Of a stretch of 9,056 bases of DNA, positions 1-6,366 are shown piece by piece. The position numbers and the translations under genes are program-made. The stretch's first letter is position 1, and the number at the start of each line of letters is the position of its first letter. The notes under the pieces were generated by a model, which saw nothing but the letters and a program-made list of their open reading frames with translations, was not told the DNA's origin and made no database searches. The stretch is from Spirochaetaceae bacterium (GTDB taxonomy: Bacteria; Spirochaetota; Spirochaetia; Treponematales; Breznakiellaceae), in contig JAISLM010000004.1 of assembly GCA_031290855.1 (NCBI GenBank), positions 1 through 9,056 of the forward strand. Direction: 5' to 3'.

Positions 1-82
1 AAAGACCGCCGTGCCCGAAAAACGATTCAGCACTCGAAGGAAAATGTTCCGGGCTACTTTCAGCGACGATTTCCTTTACCAT
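1..82 (-). CDS. Possible start of a divergent gene cut by the left edge (weak)
   Basis: On the - strand a frame stays open from a TAA near position 126 to the left edge. It has an ATG at 80-82 and begins MVKEIVAESSPEHF; a TTG seven codons upstream is an alternative start. No good ribosome binding site precedes the ATG, and only about 27 residues are visible. I recognise no family. All three + frames are also open from base 1 for at least 33 codons, so openness here is weak evidence. It could be the head of a gene divergent from gyrA, the tail of a + gene, or noncoding sequence. Confidence 0.15.
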   Translation of the reverse strand, partial: MVKEIVAESSPEHFPSSAESFFGHGGL

Positions 83-194
83 GCATTGTTCGGCCAAGTT
101 AAATGACGTTGCCCTGGCGGGGGCTTACTTTTTGGTGAATTTTTTGTAAAATTAGAGCATTATAGAGGCTTTCCCAAAGCGTCAGTTTTGGGGA

Positions 195-211
195 GACAAG
201 CTTCGCTTGTC
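195..211. repeat. Short perfect hairpin upstream of gyrA
   Basis: GACAAGC pairs perfectly with GCTTGTC around a TTC loop, giving a 7-bp stem. It directly follows CAGTTTTGGG at 183-192, a 10-mer that recurs exactly at 312-321, so it appears to belong to the same family of repeats as the larger hairpin at 283-326. There is no U-run after it, so it is not a typical intrinsic terminator. Confidence 0.55.
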
Positions 212-228
212 CAGCAACCTTAAATTCC

Positions 229-277
229 GCAGTTTTGCAAGGTTAAAAGCCGGAAGGCCAAGGGCCTCAAAAACTGC
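229..277. repeat. Nested inverted repeat upstream of gyrA
   Basis: GCAGTTTT at 229-236 pairs with AAAACTGC at 270-277. Inside it, AGGCC (255-259) pairs with GGCCT (263-267) around AAG. The CAGTTTTG core also occurs at 183-190 and 312-319, so three copies of one core lie within about 140 bases. This looks like a structured intergenic repeat and not protein-coding sequence. Function is unknown. Confidence 0.5.
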
Positions 278-282
278 AAGAA

Positions 283-326
283 CCTGTCCCAAAACCGTGC
301 GCGTTAGCGCACAGTTTTGGGACAGG
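283..326. repeat. Long near-perfect hairpin in the gyrA leader region
   Basis: CCTGTCCCAAAAC (283-295) pairs with GTTTTGGGACAGG (314-326). GTGCGC (297-302) pairs with GCGCAC (307-312) around a GTTA loop. The only unpaired position in the 20-bp stem is C296 against A313. It ends 30 bases before the gyrA start codon and about 17 bases before its ribosome binding site. No U-run follows on either strand, so a simple terminator is not supported. It could be a dispersed intergenic repeat, or an mRNA leader structure if the promoter lies further upstream. Confidence 0.75.
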
Positions 327-355
327 CTCTATATAGTCAAATTAAGGGAATTTTC

Positions 356-2923
356 ATGGGAGATACAGAAACACCGGGTTCTCCGGGAGGCGGCGGGAAG
401 GTGATCCCGCTCGCGATAGAAGACGAAGTAAAGACCGATTACCTGAATTACGCGATGTCCGTGATTGTGTCGCGGGCGTTGCCGGACGTGCGGGACGGAC
501 TGAAGCCAGTTCACAGGCGGCTCCTGTACGCGATGGACGGACTCGGCCTTCATGCGGGGGCGGCGACGAAAAAGAGCGCCCGCATAGTCGGCGACACGAT
601 GGGTAAGTACCACCCGCACGGCGATCTGGCGCTGTACGACGCCCTCGTCCGGATGGCTCAGGACTTTTCTTTGCGATACCCGCTCGTACACGGGCAGGGC
701 AACTTCGGCAGTGTCGACGGCGATCCCCCCGCCGCGATGCGTTACACCGAGGCGAAACTTTCGCGTCTGGGGGCGGAGACACTCCTCGACCTAAAGAAAG
801 AGACGGTCGACTTTGTGCCAAACTTCGACGAGTCCGAGACGGAGCCGGTTGTGCTTCCGGCGGCCGTTCCGAATCTCCTTGTGAACGGCTCCAGCGGGAT
901 CGCGGTCGGCATGGCAACGAACATGGCCCCGCACAACCTTACCGAAGTCTGCGCCGCCGTTACGGCCTACATCGACAACCCGGAGATCAGCATCGAGGAA
1001 CTGTCCCGCATCGTGACGGGGCCGGACTTCCCCACCGGCGGTATCATCTTCGGCAGGAACGGAATACGCGAGGCTTACAGGACGGGGCGCGGTAAGGTTC
1101 TGATGCGCGGGCGCTTCAATATAGAGACGGCCAAGAACGGCAGGGAAACTATCGTCTTTACCGAAATCCCGTACAACGTCAACAAGAAGCTCTTGCTTGA
1201 GCGGATCGGCGCCCTCGTGCGCGAGAAGGAAATTGACGGCATCTCCAACGCCAACGACGAGTCGGACAGGGACGGTATGCGGATCGTGATAGAGTTGAAG
1301 AAGGACGCGATCCTCAAGGTCGTGCTGAACCAGCTTTTCGCCCAGACCGCGCTGCAATCGACTTTCGGCATCATCAACCTGGCCCTCGTGAACGGTAGGC
1401 CCCGCTGCCTCAACCTGAAGGAACTCGTCCACTACTTTGTCGAGCACCGCGTCGAGGTCGTTACGAGGCGGACGATATTCGACCTTAAAAAGGCTGAGGC
1501 GCGGGAGAACATCCTTAACGGCCTCCTCATCACGATGGCCAACATCGACGAGATCGTGGCCCTGATCAAGGCGGCGCGGGACATCGACGGGGCGAAGGCC
1601 GCCCTCAAGGACCGCTTCCTGTACCCGGCGGCCCGAGCGAAAGATGCGGGGCGGACGGCGGAGGAGATCGACGGGCGGGTCGAGGCCCAGGCCCAGGCGA
1701 TTGTCGACATGAGGCTCGGACGGCTCACACACCTGGAAGTCGAAAAGCTCGAAAAGGAATTACAGGAGGTCAGGCTACAGATATCATATCTGAAATCGCT
1801 ACTGGATGACGGCGTGAAACTGCGCGGCGTCATCAAGGAAGAGACCCGCGCCATCGCGGAACGATACGGGGATGGGCGGCGCACCGAGATAGTTGCCGGC
1901 GAGATCGAAAGCATAGATATCGAGGATCTGATAAAGAAAGAGGAGATGATGATCATCATCTCGAACATGGGCTATATAAAGCGCGTCCCCGTCTCCGCCT
2001 ACAAGAACCAGGGCCGGGGCGGCAAGGGCATGATCAGCGCGAAACTGGCGGAAGATGATTTTGTTAAGCAGATTTTTGTCGCCTCCACGCATGAACACAT
2101 AATGTTTATTACAAGCGCGGGCAAGGCGTACTGGATGAAAGTTCACGAACTGCCGGAAGGCTCGCGCACCTCGAAGGGTTCGCACATAAAGAGCCTGCTC
2201 ACCGTGTCCCCCAACGAGGAGATCACGGCGATAGTCTCGTTCAAGGCGTTTTCGGACGAGAACTACCTGTTTATGGGCACGGCACGGGGCGTTGTAAAGA
2301 AGGTGATGACGAGCGACTTTTCCAACGCGAAGACGCGCGGCGTTATCGCCATAAAATTGGACGAAGGCGACAAGCTGGTGAGCGCCCTCCTTACGGGCGG
2401 CAAGGACGAGATCGTCCTCATATCGCGCAAGGCTCAGGCGCTGCGCACCAACGAGGAGTACGTGAGGGCTATGGGCAGGGCGAGCCACGGCGTTATCGGG
2501 ATGAGGCTGGACGGCAGCGACGAGCTTTGCGGCGTACTCCGCGTTGACGAGACCGAGGCGATGTTGCTGATCTCCGAGTACGGCTACGGCAAGCGCGTCG
2601 ACTTCGGCGACTTCACGCCGCACGGGCGCGGCACGGGCGGTCAAAAAATATACAAGGTTACAGAAAAATCGGGCGAGATCAGCGGCTGCGTCACCGTGAA
2701 GGACGGCGAGGAGATAATGTGCATCACGAGCCAGGGCAAGTCGATAAAGGTTGACGTCGAAAGCATCCGCGTGATGGGCCGTTCAGCCCAGGGCGTCCGC
2801 ATCGTCAACATCGAAAAACCGGACTTTGTGGTCGGCGTCGACAGGATAGTACAGGAAGATTTTCCGCCTGCGGCGGCAAATCCTGGGGTTGAGCCTGCCA
2901 CACGCCCTCGTGGAGTTCTTTAG
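356..2923 (+). CDS. gyrA: DNA gyrase subunit A
   Basis: This is the breakage-reunion subunit of the A2B2 type II topoisomerase that introduces negative supercoils using ATP hydrolysed by GyrB. It has 855 residues, close to the usual 800-880. The N-terminal winged-helix region carries YAMSVIVSRALPDVRDGLKPVHRR and the HPHGD quinolone-determining segment. The catalytic tyrosine is Y130 in AMRYTE, inside a typical GQGNFGS(V)DGD context. The C-terminal beta-pinwheel region begins near residue 530 and contains the GyrA box QGRGGKG (552-558), which separates gyrase from ParC. The start is ATG 356, with AAGGGAA at 343-349 as ribosome binding site; the longer TTG start at 317 lies inside a hairpin stem. 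Leu91 stands where E. coli has Ser83, while Asp95 (E. coli Asp87) is kept. The last ~20 residues are proline- and alanine-rich and end 7 bp from a transposase remnant. No gyrB is visible here. Confidence 0.97.
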   Translation: MGDTETPGSPGGGGKVIPLAIEDEVKTDYLNYAMSVIVSRALPDVRDGLKPVHRRLLYAMDGLGLHAGAATKKSARIVGDTMGKYHPHGDLALYDALVRMAQDFSLRYPLVHGQGNFGSVDGDPPAAMRYTEAKLSRLGAETLLDLKKETVDFVPNFDESETEPVVLPAAVPNLLVNGSSGIAVGMATNMAPHNLTEVCAAVTAYIDNPEISIEELSRIVTGPDFPTGGIIFGRNGIREAYRTGRGKVLMRGRFNIETAKNGRETIVFTEIPYNVNKKLLLERIGALVREKEIDGISNANDESDRDGMRIVIELKKDAILKVVLNQLFAQTALQSTFGIINLALVNGRPRCLNLKELVHYFVEHRVEVVTRRTIFDLKKAEARENILNGLLITMANIDEIVALIKAARDIDGAKAALKDRFLYPAARAKDAGRTAEEIDGRVEAQAQAIVDMRLGRLTHLEVEKLEKELQEVRLQISYLKSLLDDGVKLRGVIKEETRAIAERYGDGRRTEIVAGEIESIDIEDLIKKEEMMIIISNMGYIKRVPVSAYKNQGRGGKGMISAKLAEDDFVKQIFVASTHEHIMFITSAGKAYWMKVHELPEGSRTSKGSHIKSLLTVSPNEEITAIVSFKAFSDENYLFMGTARGVVKKVMTSDFSNAKTRGVIAIKLDEGDKLVSALLTGGKDEIVLISRKAQALRTNEEYVRAMGRASHGVIGMRLDGSDELCGVLRVDETEAMLLISEYGYGKRVDFGDFTPHGRGTGGQKIYKVTEKSGEISGCVTVKDGEEIMCITSQGKSIKVDVESIRVMGRSAQGVRIVNIEKPDFVVGVDRIVQEDFPPAAANPGVEPATRPRGVL

Positions 2924-2930
2924 TCTGCGG

Positions 2931-3141
2931 TTAGTCAAGACAGCCAAAATATTCCTTGACTTCTTCGTACAAAACCGGATGGTTTTCCTTCAACGCAAGC
3001 AACGTAATCTGCTTTTCCTCCCGGATTTTCTTCACAATCTCTTTCTGACACCCCCAGAGACTTTTAGGCCGCGGCGTCTATCTTTACCGTGTCCCCGCCC
3101 ACGTCTGCCAGGTCTAACAACTCAGGGATAGCCGTTATTCG
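2931..3141 (-). pseudogene. Remnant of an ISAs1-family transposase
   Basis: Two - strand blocks read as consecutive parts of a DDE transposase of the ISAs1 (H-repeat) type. Block 1 (3141-3064) gives RITAIPELLDL...GDTVKIDAAA and then a stop. Block 2 (3050-2931), in another frame, gives CQKEIVKKIREEKQ...LLALKENHPVLYEEVKEYF and ends at TAA 2933-2931. The family usually reads AIPELL...IDAMGCQKEIA...ALKGNQ as one continuous stretch, so this copy carries about 16 extra bases at the join that shift the frame. Its 5' end is lost near the GC-rich hairpin at 3154, and its 3' end stops 7 bp from the gyrA stop. No terminal inverted repeats or target duplication could be defined. The family call rests on remembered consensus motifs. 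It is a non-functional scar of an old insertion. Confidence 0.75.
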
Positions 3142-3153
3142 CAGTGGGGTCTG

Positions 3154-3179
3154 CTCCCCCGCCCCTTGGGGCGGGGGAG
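3154..3179. repeat. Perfect GC-rich inverted repeat
   Basis: CTCCCCCGCCCC (3154-3165) and GGGGCGGGGGAG (3168-3179) are exact complements separated by TT, a 12-bp stem of almost only G-C pairs. The stem is strong enough to stop or pause polymerase, but no U-run follows on either strand, so I do not call it a canonical terminator. It marks the point where similarity to the transposase ends, and could be a mobile repeat end or a structure that ends the gyrA transcript with Rho. Confidence 0.7.
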
Positions 3180-3183
3180 GTTC

Positions 3184-3195
3184 ATTGCCGGCAAT
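3184..3195. repeat. 12-bp palindrome ATTGCCGGCAAT
   Basis: ATTGCCGGCAAT is a perfect dyad with no spacer, 4 bp after the GC-rich hairpin. It could be a binding site for a dimeric regulator or part of the same repeat element as the hairpin. Nothing nearby identifies a binding protein. Confidence 0.4.
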
Positions 3196-3210
3196 AAAAA
3201 CATCATTACC

Positions 3211-3229
3211 CAAAAAACCTTAAAAAGGT
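3211..3229 (-). terminator. Weak terminator-like hairpin on the - strand
   Basis: Read on the - strand, ACCTT-TTT-AAGGT is followed at once by six T. The 5-bp stem is short and A/T-rich, so real termination is doubtful. It would end any transcript reading leftward through the repeats at 3318-3441. Confidence 0.2.
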
Positions 3230-3317
3230 AAGGAGAACTAAAATAAGCGGATTTGTTCCCTCGAAAGAAGCCTGCTTTTTGGCCTTTGCGCGGCGCTTGT
3301 CCCCAAGCCCCTTACGC

Positions 3318-3368
3318 TTTTCCTGCCGGACGCCATGCGGAAAATCCGCCGTCGAGTGTAGCGGCGGA
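3318..3368. repeat. Two-hairpin intergenic repeat, copy A
   Basis: Hairpin 1 pairs TTTTCC (3318-3323) with GGAAAA (3339-3344). Hairpin 2 follows without a gap and pairs TCCGCC (3345-3350) with GGCGGA (3363-3368). The segment CGCCATG...CCGCCGTCG within it recurs in copy B 75 bases further on. The layout resembles REP/BIME-type elements of other bacteria, which is an analogy only. Reading frames across it are open on both strands, but they stop looking like protein when both copies are compared. Confidence 0.6.
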
Positions 3369-3392
3369 GCCGTAAACTCTAGCCGGACGCTC

Positions 3393-3441
3393 TTTCCGTA
3401 CCGTCCGCCATGGAGGAAACCCGCCGTCGGGTGCGGGCGGG
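3393..3441. repeat. Two-hairpin intergenic repeat, copy B
   Basis: Hairpin 1 pairs TTTCC (3393-3397) with GGAAA (3415-3419). Hairpin 2 pairs CCCGCC (3420-3425) with GGCGGG (3436-3441). Compared with copy A, the outer pair of hairpin 2 has changed from T-A to C-G, so both bases changed and pairing was kept. This is direct evidence that structure is being conserved or copied. The copy ends 35 bases before the start of the next gene. Confidence 0.6.
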
Positions 3442-3476
3442 CTAGTGACGGCTTGATCAAAAAACTTGTTTTTGGT

Positions 3477-4052
3477 ATGAATACAAACATGCTTGAGAAT
3501 CATCCATATTCGATACCGTATATAGAGAGCGATTATCGTGTCGCGGCGGAAACTTTGTTTCCGCCGGAACACGCGGCGCCGGAGAAAGGCCCCACGCTCG
3601 CCGCGGTAGAGGCGTTTGCCGATATATTGGGAATAGGCATGGAATTCAAGCGTATCATGCAAGGTTCGTCGTCCGGTGAGTTCCGGCATTTTCTGGCGCA
3701 TTTTCAGAACAACCTTGCATTGTTAATATCTAAAACCTGGGTGGAAAAGTCTGACGAGATCAGGAAGGAACATCTTCAACGCCGCCTGCCGGTACTGATA
3801 TCTTTCATCGAAAACGGCGATTACGAGTCCGCATTGGCGGAATTCGGCATAATACTGGATGAATTGGCGTTTCTTTTTTTCGGCAATCAAAGCCTCAAAG
3901 AGGACTTTACCGAATACGCGCTCCGAATCGATACTCAAATGGGTTTGTTTTGGTGGTACGGGAGTCAAATACGGACACGGAATCTGCAAATTGACAATAA
4001 TATCCTGCGTGCGCTTCTGTTTATAGGTATCTGTTATCTTACAAGTTTTTAA
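3477..4052 (+). CDS. Conserved-looking hypothetical protein
   Basis: I do not recognise this 191-residue protein. It begins MNTNMLENHPYSIPY and appears mostly helical, with an acidic middle (GDYESALAEFGIILDELAFLFFG), an aromatic motif GLFWWYGSQI near residue 160 and a hydrophobic end FIGICYLTSF. There is no signal peptide. The final hydrophobic stretch is probably too short for a confident membrane segment. The frame extends upstream to 3279, but that part runs through the two-hairpin repeats, so I prefer ATG 3477 (or ATG 3489, MLENHPYS). Neither has a clear ribosome binding site, so the start is uncertain. It stands alone, 553 bp after gyrA and 65 bp before the isomerase gene. Codon use and the stable frame suggest a real gene, perhaps a spirochaete-specific cytoplasmic protein. 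Confidence 0.65.
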   Translation: MNTNMLENHPYSIPYIESDYRVAAETLFPPEHAAPEKGPTLAAVEAFADILGIGMEFKRIMQGSSSGEFRHFLAHFQNNLALLISKTWVEKSDEIRKEHLQRRLPVLISFIENGDYESALAEFGIILDELAFLFFGNQSLKEDFTEYALRIDTQMGLFWWYGSQIRTRNLQIDNNILRALLFIGICYLTSF

Positions 4053-4091
4053 CGCGGTATTCCGTGCTGCCGCGCCGCCGCTTTGACGGCG
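4053..4091. repeat. Overlapping short inverted repeats between two genes
   Basis: CGCGG at 4053-4057 can pair with CCGCG at 4070-4074. Alternatively CGCCG at 4076-4080 can pair with CGGCG at 4087-4091 around CTTTGA. Directly after the stop codon of the upstream gene, these could form a weak terminator, but no U-run follows. The isomerase gene starts 26 bases later. Confidence 0.25.
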
Positions 4092-4117
4092 TTATCGTGT
4101 TTATAAGAGAGGGAATT

Positions 4118-4798
4118 ATGGTCAAGAAAGCAACAATCGGGATCTGTCTGGCGCTGGCAGTTATTACGGCGTGTAATGCGAAAGATAATGCGGGCGACGA
4201 CGGCAAAACGCTGGATGCCGATAAAAGTTACGCGTTTGGCGTTCTTATGGGGGCCGATCTTAAACCTTTCGGTTTTACTTTCGATTACAATGCCTATATC
4301 GACGGCTTCAAATCCTGCCTTGACGGCAATTCCAAAATAACGGAAGAAGACGCCGTTGCCATAGTTCAAGAGACGATCAACGACTCGATGAAACGCGAGG
4401 CCGAGGCAAATCTGGAAGACGGCAAGCAGTTCCTTGAGGAGAACGGGAAGAAAAACGGCATGGTCACAACGGAAAGCGGTCTGCAATACGAAGTTGTCAA
4501 AGAGGCCGGTGGGCCGAAGCCGGCGCCGGACAGCACGGTACGGGTGAATTACGAAGGGACTCTGATAGATGGTAAAGTCTTTGACAGTTCCTATGAAAGA
4601 AACGAGCCCGCTGAATTTCCGCTGAATCAGGTGATTTCCGGCTGGACGGAAGGTATTCAGCTTATGAGTCCCGGCAGTCACTATAAACTCTACATACCGC
4701 CGGAACTTGGCTACGGGGATCAGCCGGTCGGCAACGGTCTAATTCCAGCCAATTCAGTATTGATTTTTGATGTTGAGTTATTGGATATTTTAAAGTAA
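4118..4798 (+). CDS. FKBP-type peptidyl-prolyl cis-trans isomerase lipoprotein
   Basis: It catalyses cis-trans isomerisation of Xaa-Pro bonds, helping exported proteins fold in the periplasm. The 226-residue product has a lipoprotein signal peptide: MVKK, a hydrophobic stretch, then lipobox ITAC with Cys19 as the lipidated residue. Residues 30-110 resemble the helical dimerisation domain of Mip/FkpA proteins (SYAFGVLMGADL...; a long charged helix EAEANLEDGKQFLEENGKK, then TTESGLQYEVV). The FKBP domain spans about 121-226, with expected pocket residues Tyr145, Phe155-Asp156, Val172-Ile173, Trp176, Tyr199 and Phe217. The start is ATG 4118, preceded by AGAGAGGGAA, which places the signal peptide correctly; upstream extension to 4064 is not supported. 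It may share a transcript with the secreted protein that follows 65 bp later, a plausible client. Confidence 0.92.
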   Translation: MVKKATIGICLALAVITACNAKDNAGDDGKTLDADKSYAFGVLMGADLKPFGFTFDYNAYIDGFKSCLDGNSKITEEDAVAIVQETINDSMKREAEANLEDGKQFLEENGKKNGMVTTESGLQYEVVKEAGGPKPAPDSTVRVNYEGTLIDGKVFDSSYERNEPAEFPLNQVISGWTEGIQLMSPGSHYKLYIPPELGYGDQPVGNGLIPANSVLIFDVELLDILK

Positions 4799-4863
4799 AG
4801 TTTAATTTGCCGCTCCGCATAAAGTGTGAGGCTTTAACGGGCGTTTAAGTAAGGATGGTATTT

Positions 4864-5346
4864 ATGAAAAAGAAAATTATGTTGATTGCAGGTTCCCTGT
4901 TTGTGTTTGCTTCGGTAGAAGCTTTCTCGTTCGGTATAGGATTGCGCGGGAATTTTGGGTGGGGCATTTACGGCGGCGGACTGCTGTTTAGCACCAACGA
5001 GCGTACTCATTTTGGGGCCAACTACTATGTTGGCGAAGATTCTTTTCACCTTGGCGTAACGGGTGATTTCTGGTTACTGCAAGTACCTTTGACATCTGTT
5101 GGGAGCGGGGAACTTGATTTTTATGCCGGTCCGGGCCTTTATGTTCAGATAGATAAGCCCAAAGATGACGATTTTGATTTCGGACTGGGACTCAGGATTC
5201 CTGTCGGACTGGATCTGGGTTTTGACATATTTGATGTGTTTCTGGAATTTGCCCCGCAGATCGGAGTGTCATTTCTGCCGTCGCCGGGCCTTTCCGGCAA
5301 CTGGTTTTCCGCAGCCATCGGTTTCCGGTTCTGGATAGGCGAATAA
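4864..5346 (+). CDS. Small secreted, probably outer-membrane beta-barrel protein
   Basis: The 160-residue product starts MKKKIMLIAGSLFVFASVEAFS, a standard signal peptide with likely cleavage near VEA-F or AFS-F. The mature part alternates glycines and aromatics in strand-like stretches (FGIGLRGNFGWGIYGGGLLF, FHLGVTGDFWLL, LDFYAGPGLYVQI, FGLGLRIPVGLDLGF, VFLEFAPQIGVSF). It ends AAIGFRFWIGE, close to the aromatic C-terminal strand typical of outer-membrane barrels. The only charged patch is KPKDDDFD, a likely loop. Eight or so strands would fit an OmpX-sized barrel. It resembles the spirochaete DUF3996-type proteins in size and pattern, but that assignment is from memory. ATG 4864 is chosen over ATG 4855 because AAGG at 4851-4854 is well spaced and the signal peptide then begins MKKK. 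No function can be given. Confidence 0.8.
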   Translation: MKKKIMLIAGSLFVFASVEAFSFGIGLRGNFGWGIYGGGLLFSTNERTHFGANYYVGEDSFHLGVTGDFWLLQVPLTSVGSGELDFYAGPGLYVQIDKPKDDDFDFGLGLRIPVGLDLGFDIFDVFLEFAPQIGVSFLPSPGLSGNWFSAAIGFRFWIGE

Positions 5347-5397
5347 TTACCTAATATGGATCAGCGAACAGGTTTGCGCTCAAACAAACGGGATTAA

Positions 5398-6363
5398 ATG
5401 CGTAACGTCAGCCCAAACGTATATCTAAAATGGCTCAAGCCTACTTCGGTGATCCTCATTCTTGCCGGGATTATTGTACTCGTGTTTCTTGGAACGAGTA
5501 TGTACATAGTCGATCAAACCGAGAACGCTGTCGTAACCCGCTTTGGCCGGTTTTTAAAAATAAACGAGCCGGGGCTGCATTTTCAGCTTCCGTTTGGCAT
5601 CGATAAACACTACACGATCAACGTTACGGCCTATAACACGGAACAGTTCGGTTTCAGCACGGTAAAATCAGGTATAGCGACGACGTATTCCAACAGAACA
5701 GGCGAATCCACGATGCTTACCGGCGACCTTAACATCATAGATGTCGAGTGGATAATACAGTACCGGATAGTTGATCCAAAATCCTGGGTGTTCAACGTAA
5801 ACGAGCGGGAGCAGACTATACGCGATGTGTCCCGCTCAGTCGTCAATATGCTGGTGGGAGACCGCGGAATAATGGGCATCATGGGGCCGGAACGCAGCGC
5901 AATAGAAAATTCCGGCATCGCCCTTATGAACGAAACATTTCGCAGCTACGGGCTTGGAATAGACGTTGTAGCGGTGAAACTGCAAAACATAGACCCGCCG
6001 GCCGGCGTACAGGAGGCTTTTGACGATGTAAACAAGGCGGAGCAGGATATGAACCGCTTGATAAACGAGGGTCAGCAGGCCTACAACGCCGCGATACCGC
6101 GGGCGCGCGGCGAGTCTGACCGGCGTATTCAGGTGGCGCAGGGTTATGCTACGGAACGGATCAACAACGCAAACGGCGATGTAGACCGTTTCAACGCGGT
6201 TTACGAAGAGTACAGGAAGGCGCCGGAGGTGACGCGGCAAAGGCTGTACTACGAGATGATAGAGGAAGTTTTTGGCGAAAGCGGAGACGCGCCGCCCACG
6301 GTGATCATCGACCGAAGCCTGCAAAATTTTGTGCCATTTAGGAATATGGGCAGGGGAGAGTAA
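5398..6363 (+). CDS. hflK: HflK, SPFH membrane protein of the FtsH-regulating complex
   Basis: With HflC it forms a large multimeric inner-membrane assembly that encloses FtsH and limits which membrane proteins the protease degrades. The 321-residue product has a short N-terminus, one membrane segment (about residues 16-37) and then the SPFH/band 7 domain beginning YIVDQTENAVVTRFGRF. Family-typical stretches follow: GLHFQLPF, TGDLNIIDVEWIIQYRI, YGLGIDVVAVKLQNIDPP and VQEAFDDVNKAEQDMNRLINEG. A helical stretch rich in Ala, Arg and Glu follows, and the protein ends FVPFRNMGRGE. It lacks the long Gly/Pro-rich N-terminal tail and C-terminal extension of E. coli HflK (about 419 residues). The ATG at 5398 has GGGA a few bases upstream. 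It is followed by hflC after 3 bp. Confidence 0.95.
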   Translation: MRNVSPNVYLKWLKPTSVILILAGIIVLVFLGTSMYIVDQTENAVVTRFGRFLKINEPGLHFQLPFGIDKHYTINVTAYNTEQFGFSTVKSGIATTYSNRTGESTMLTGDLNIIDVEWIIQYRIVDPKSWVFNVNEREQTIRDVSRSVVNMLVGDRGIMGIMGPERSAIENSGIALMNETFRSYGLGIDVVAVKLQNIDPPAGVQEAFDDVNKAEQDMNRLINEGQQAYNAAIPRARGESDRRIQVAQGYATERINNANGDVDRFNAVYEEYRKAPEVTRQRLYYEMIEEVFGESGDAPPTVIIDRSLQNFVPFRNMGRGE

Positions 6364-6366
6364 GCG

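Noticed and set aside
317..355. Upstream TTG start for gyrA adding 13 residues
   Set aside because: The added codons lie in the arm of the 283-326 hairpin and the stretch after it, do not look like a GyrA N-terminus, and ATG 356 has a good ribosome binding site.
207..404. 65-residue + frame in front of gyrA
   Set aside because: It starts with TTG, is built from the inverted repeats and overlaps the start of gyrA in another frame; it has no ribosome binding site or protein-like pattern.
791..1732. Long antisense frame of 313 codons inside gyrA, and similar ones at 1432-1968 and 1799-2644
   Set aside because: They are shadows caused by the high-GC codon use of gyrA, with no recognisable domains.
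2889..3131. 80-residue + frame behind gyrA
   Set aside because: It is the opposite-strand shadow of the transposase remnant; the - strand carries the recognisable motifs.
3154..3179. Calling the GC-rich hairpin a Rho-independent terminator
   Set aside because: No U-run follows the stem on either strand, so only an inverted repeat is claimed.
3318..3441. CRISPR array
   Set aside because: There are only two imperfect, self-pairing copies and no cas genes; spacing and structure do not fit a CRISPR.
3279..3476. 66-residue N-terminal extension of the gene at 3477
   Set aside because: The extension is translated repeat sequence, rich in Arg, Pro and Cys and unlike the rest of the protein.
3206..3490. 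94-residue - strand frame over the repeat pair
   Set aside because: It has internal similarity (PTAGF-HGGRYGK and STADFPHGVRQEK) only because both copies of the two-hairpin repeat are translated; covarying stems point to structure, not protein.
4049..4681. 210-residue - strand frame opposite the FKBP gene
   Set aside because: Shadow of a securely identified gene; no domain or start signal.
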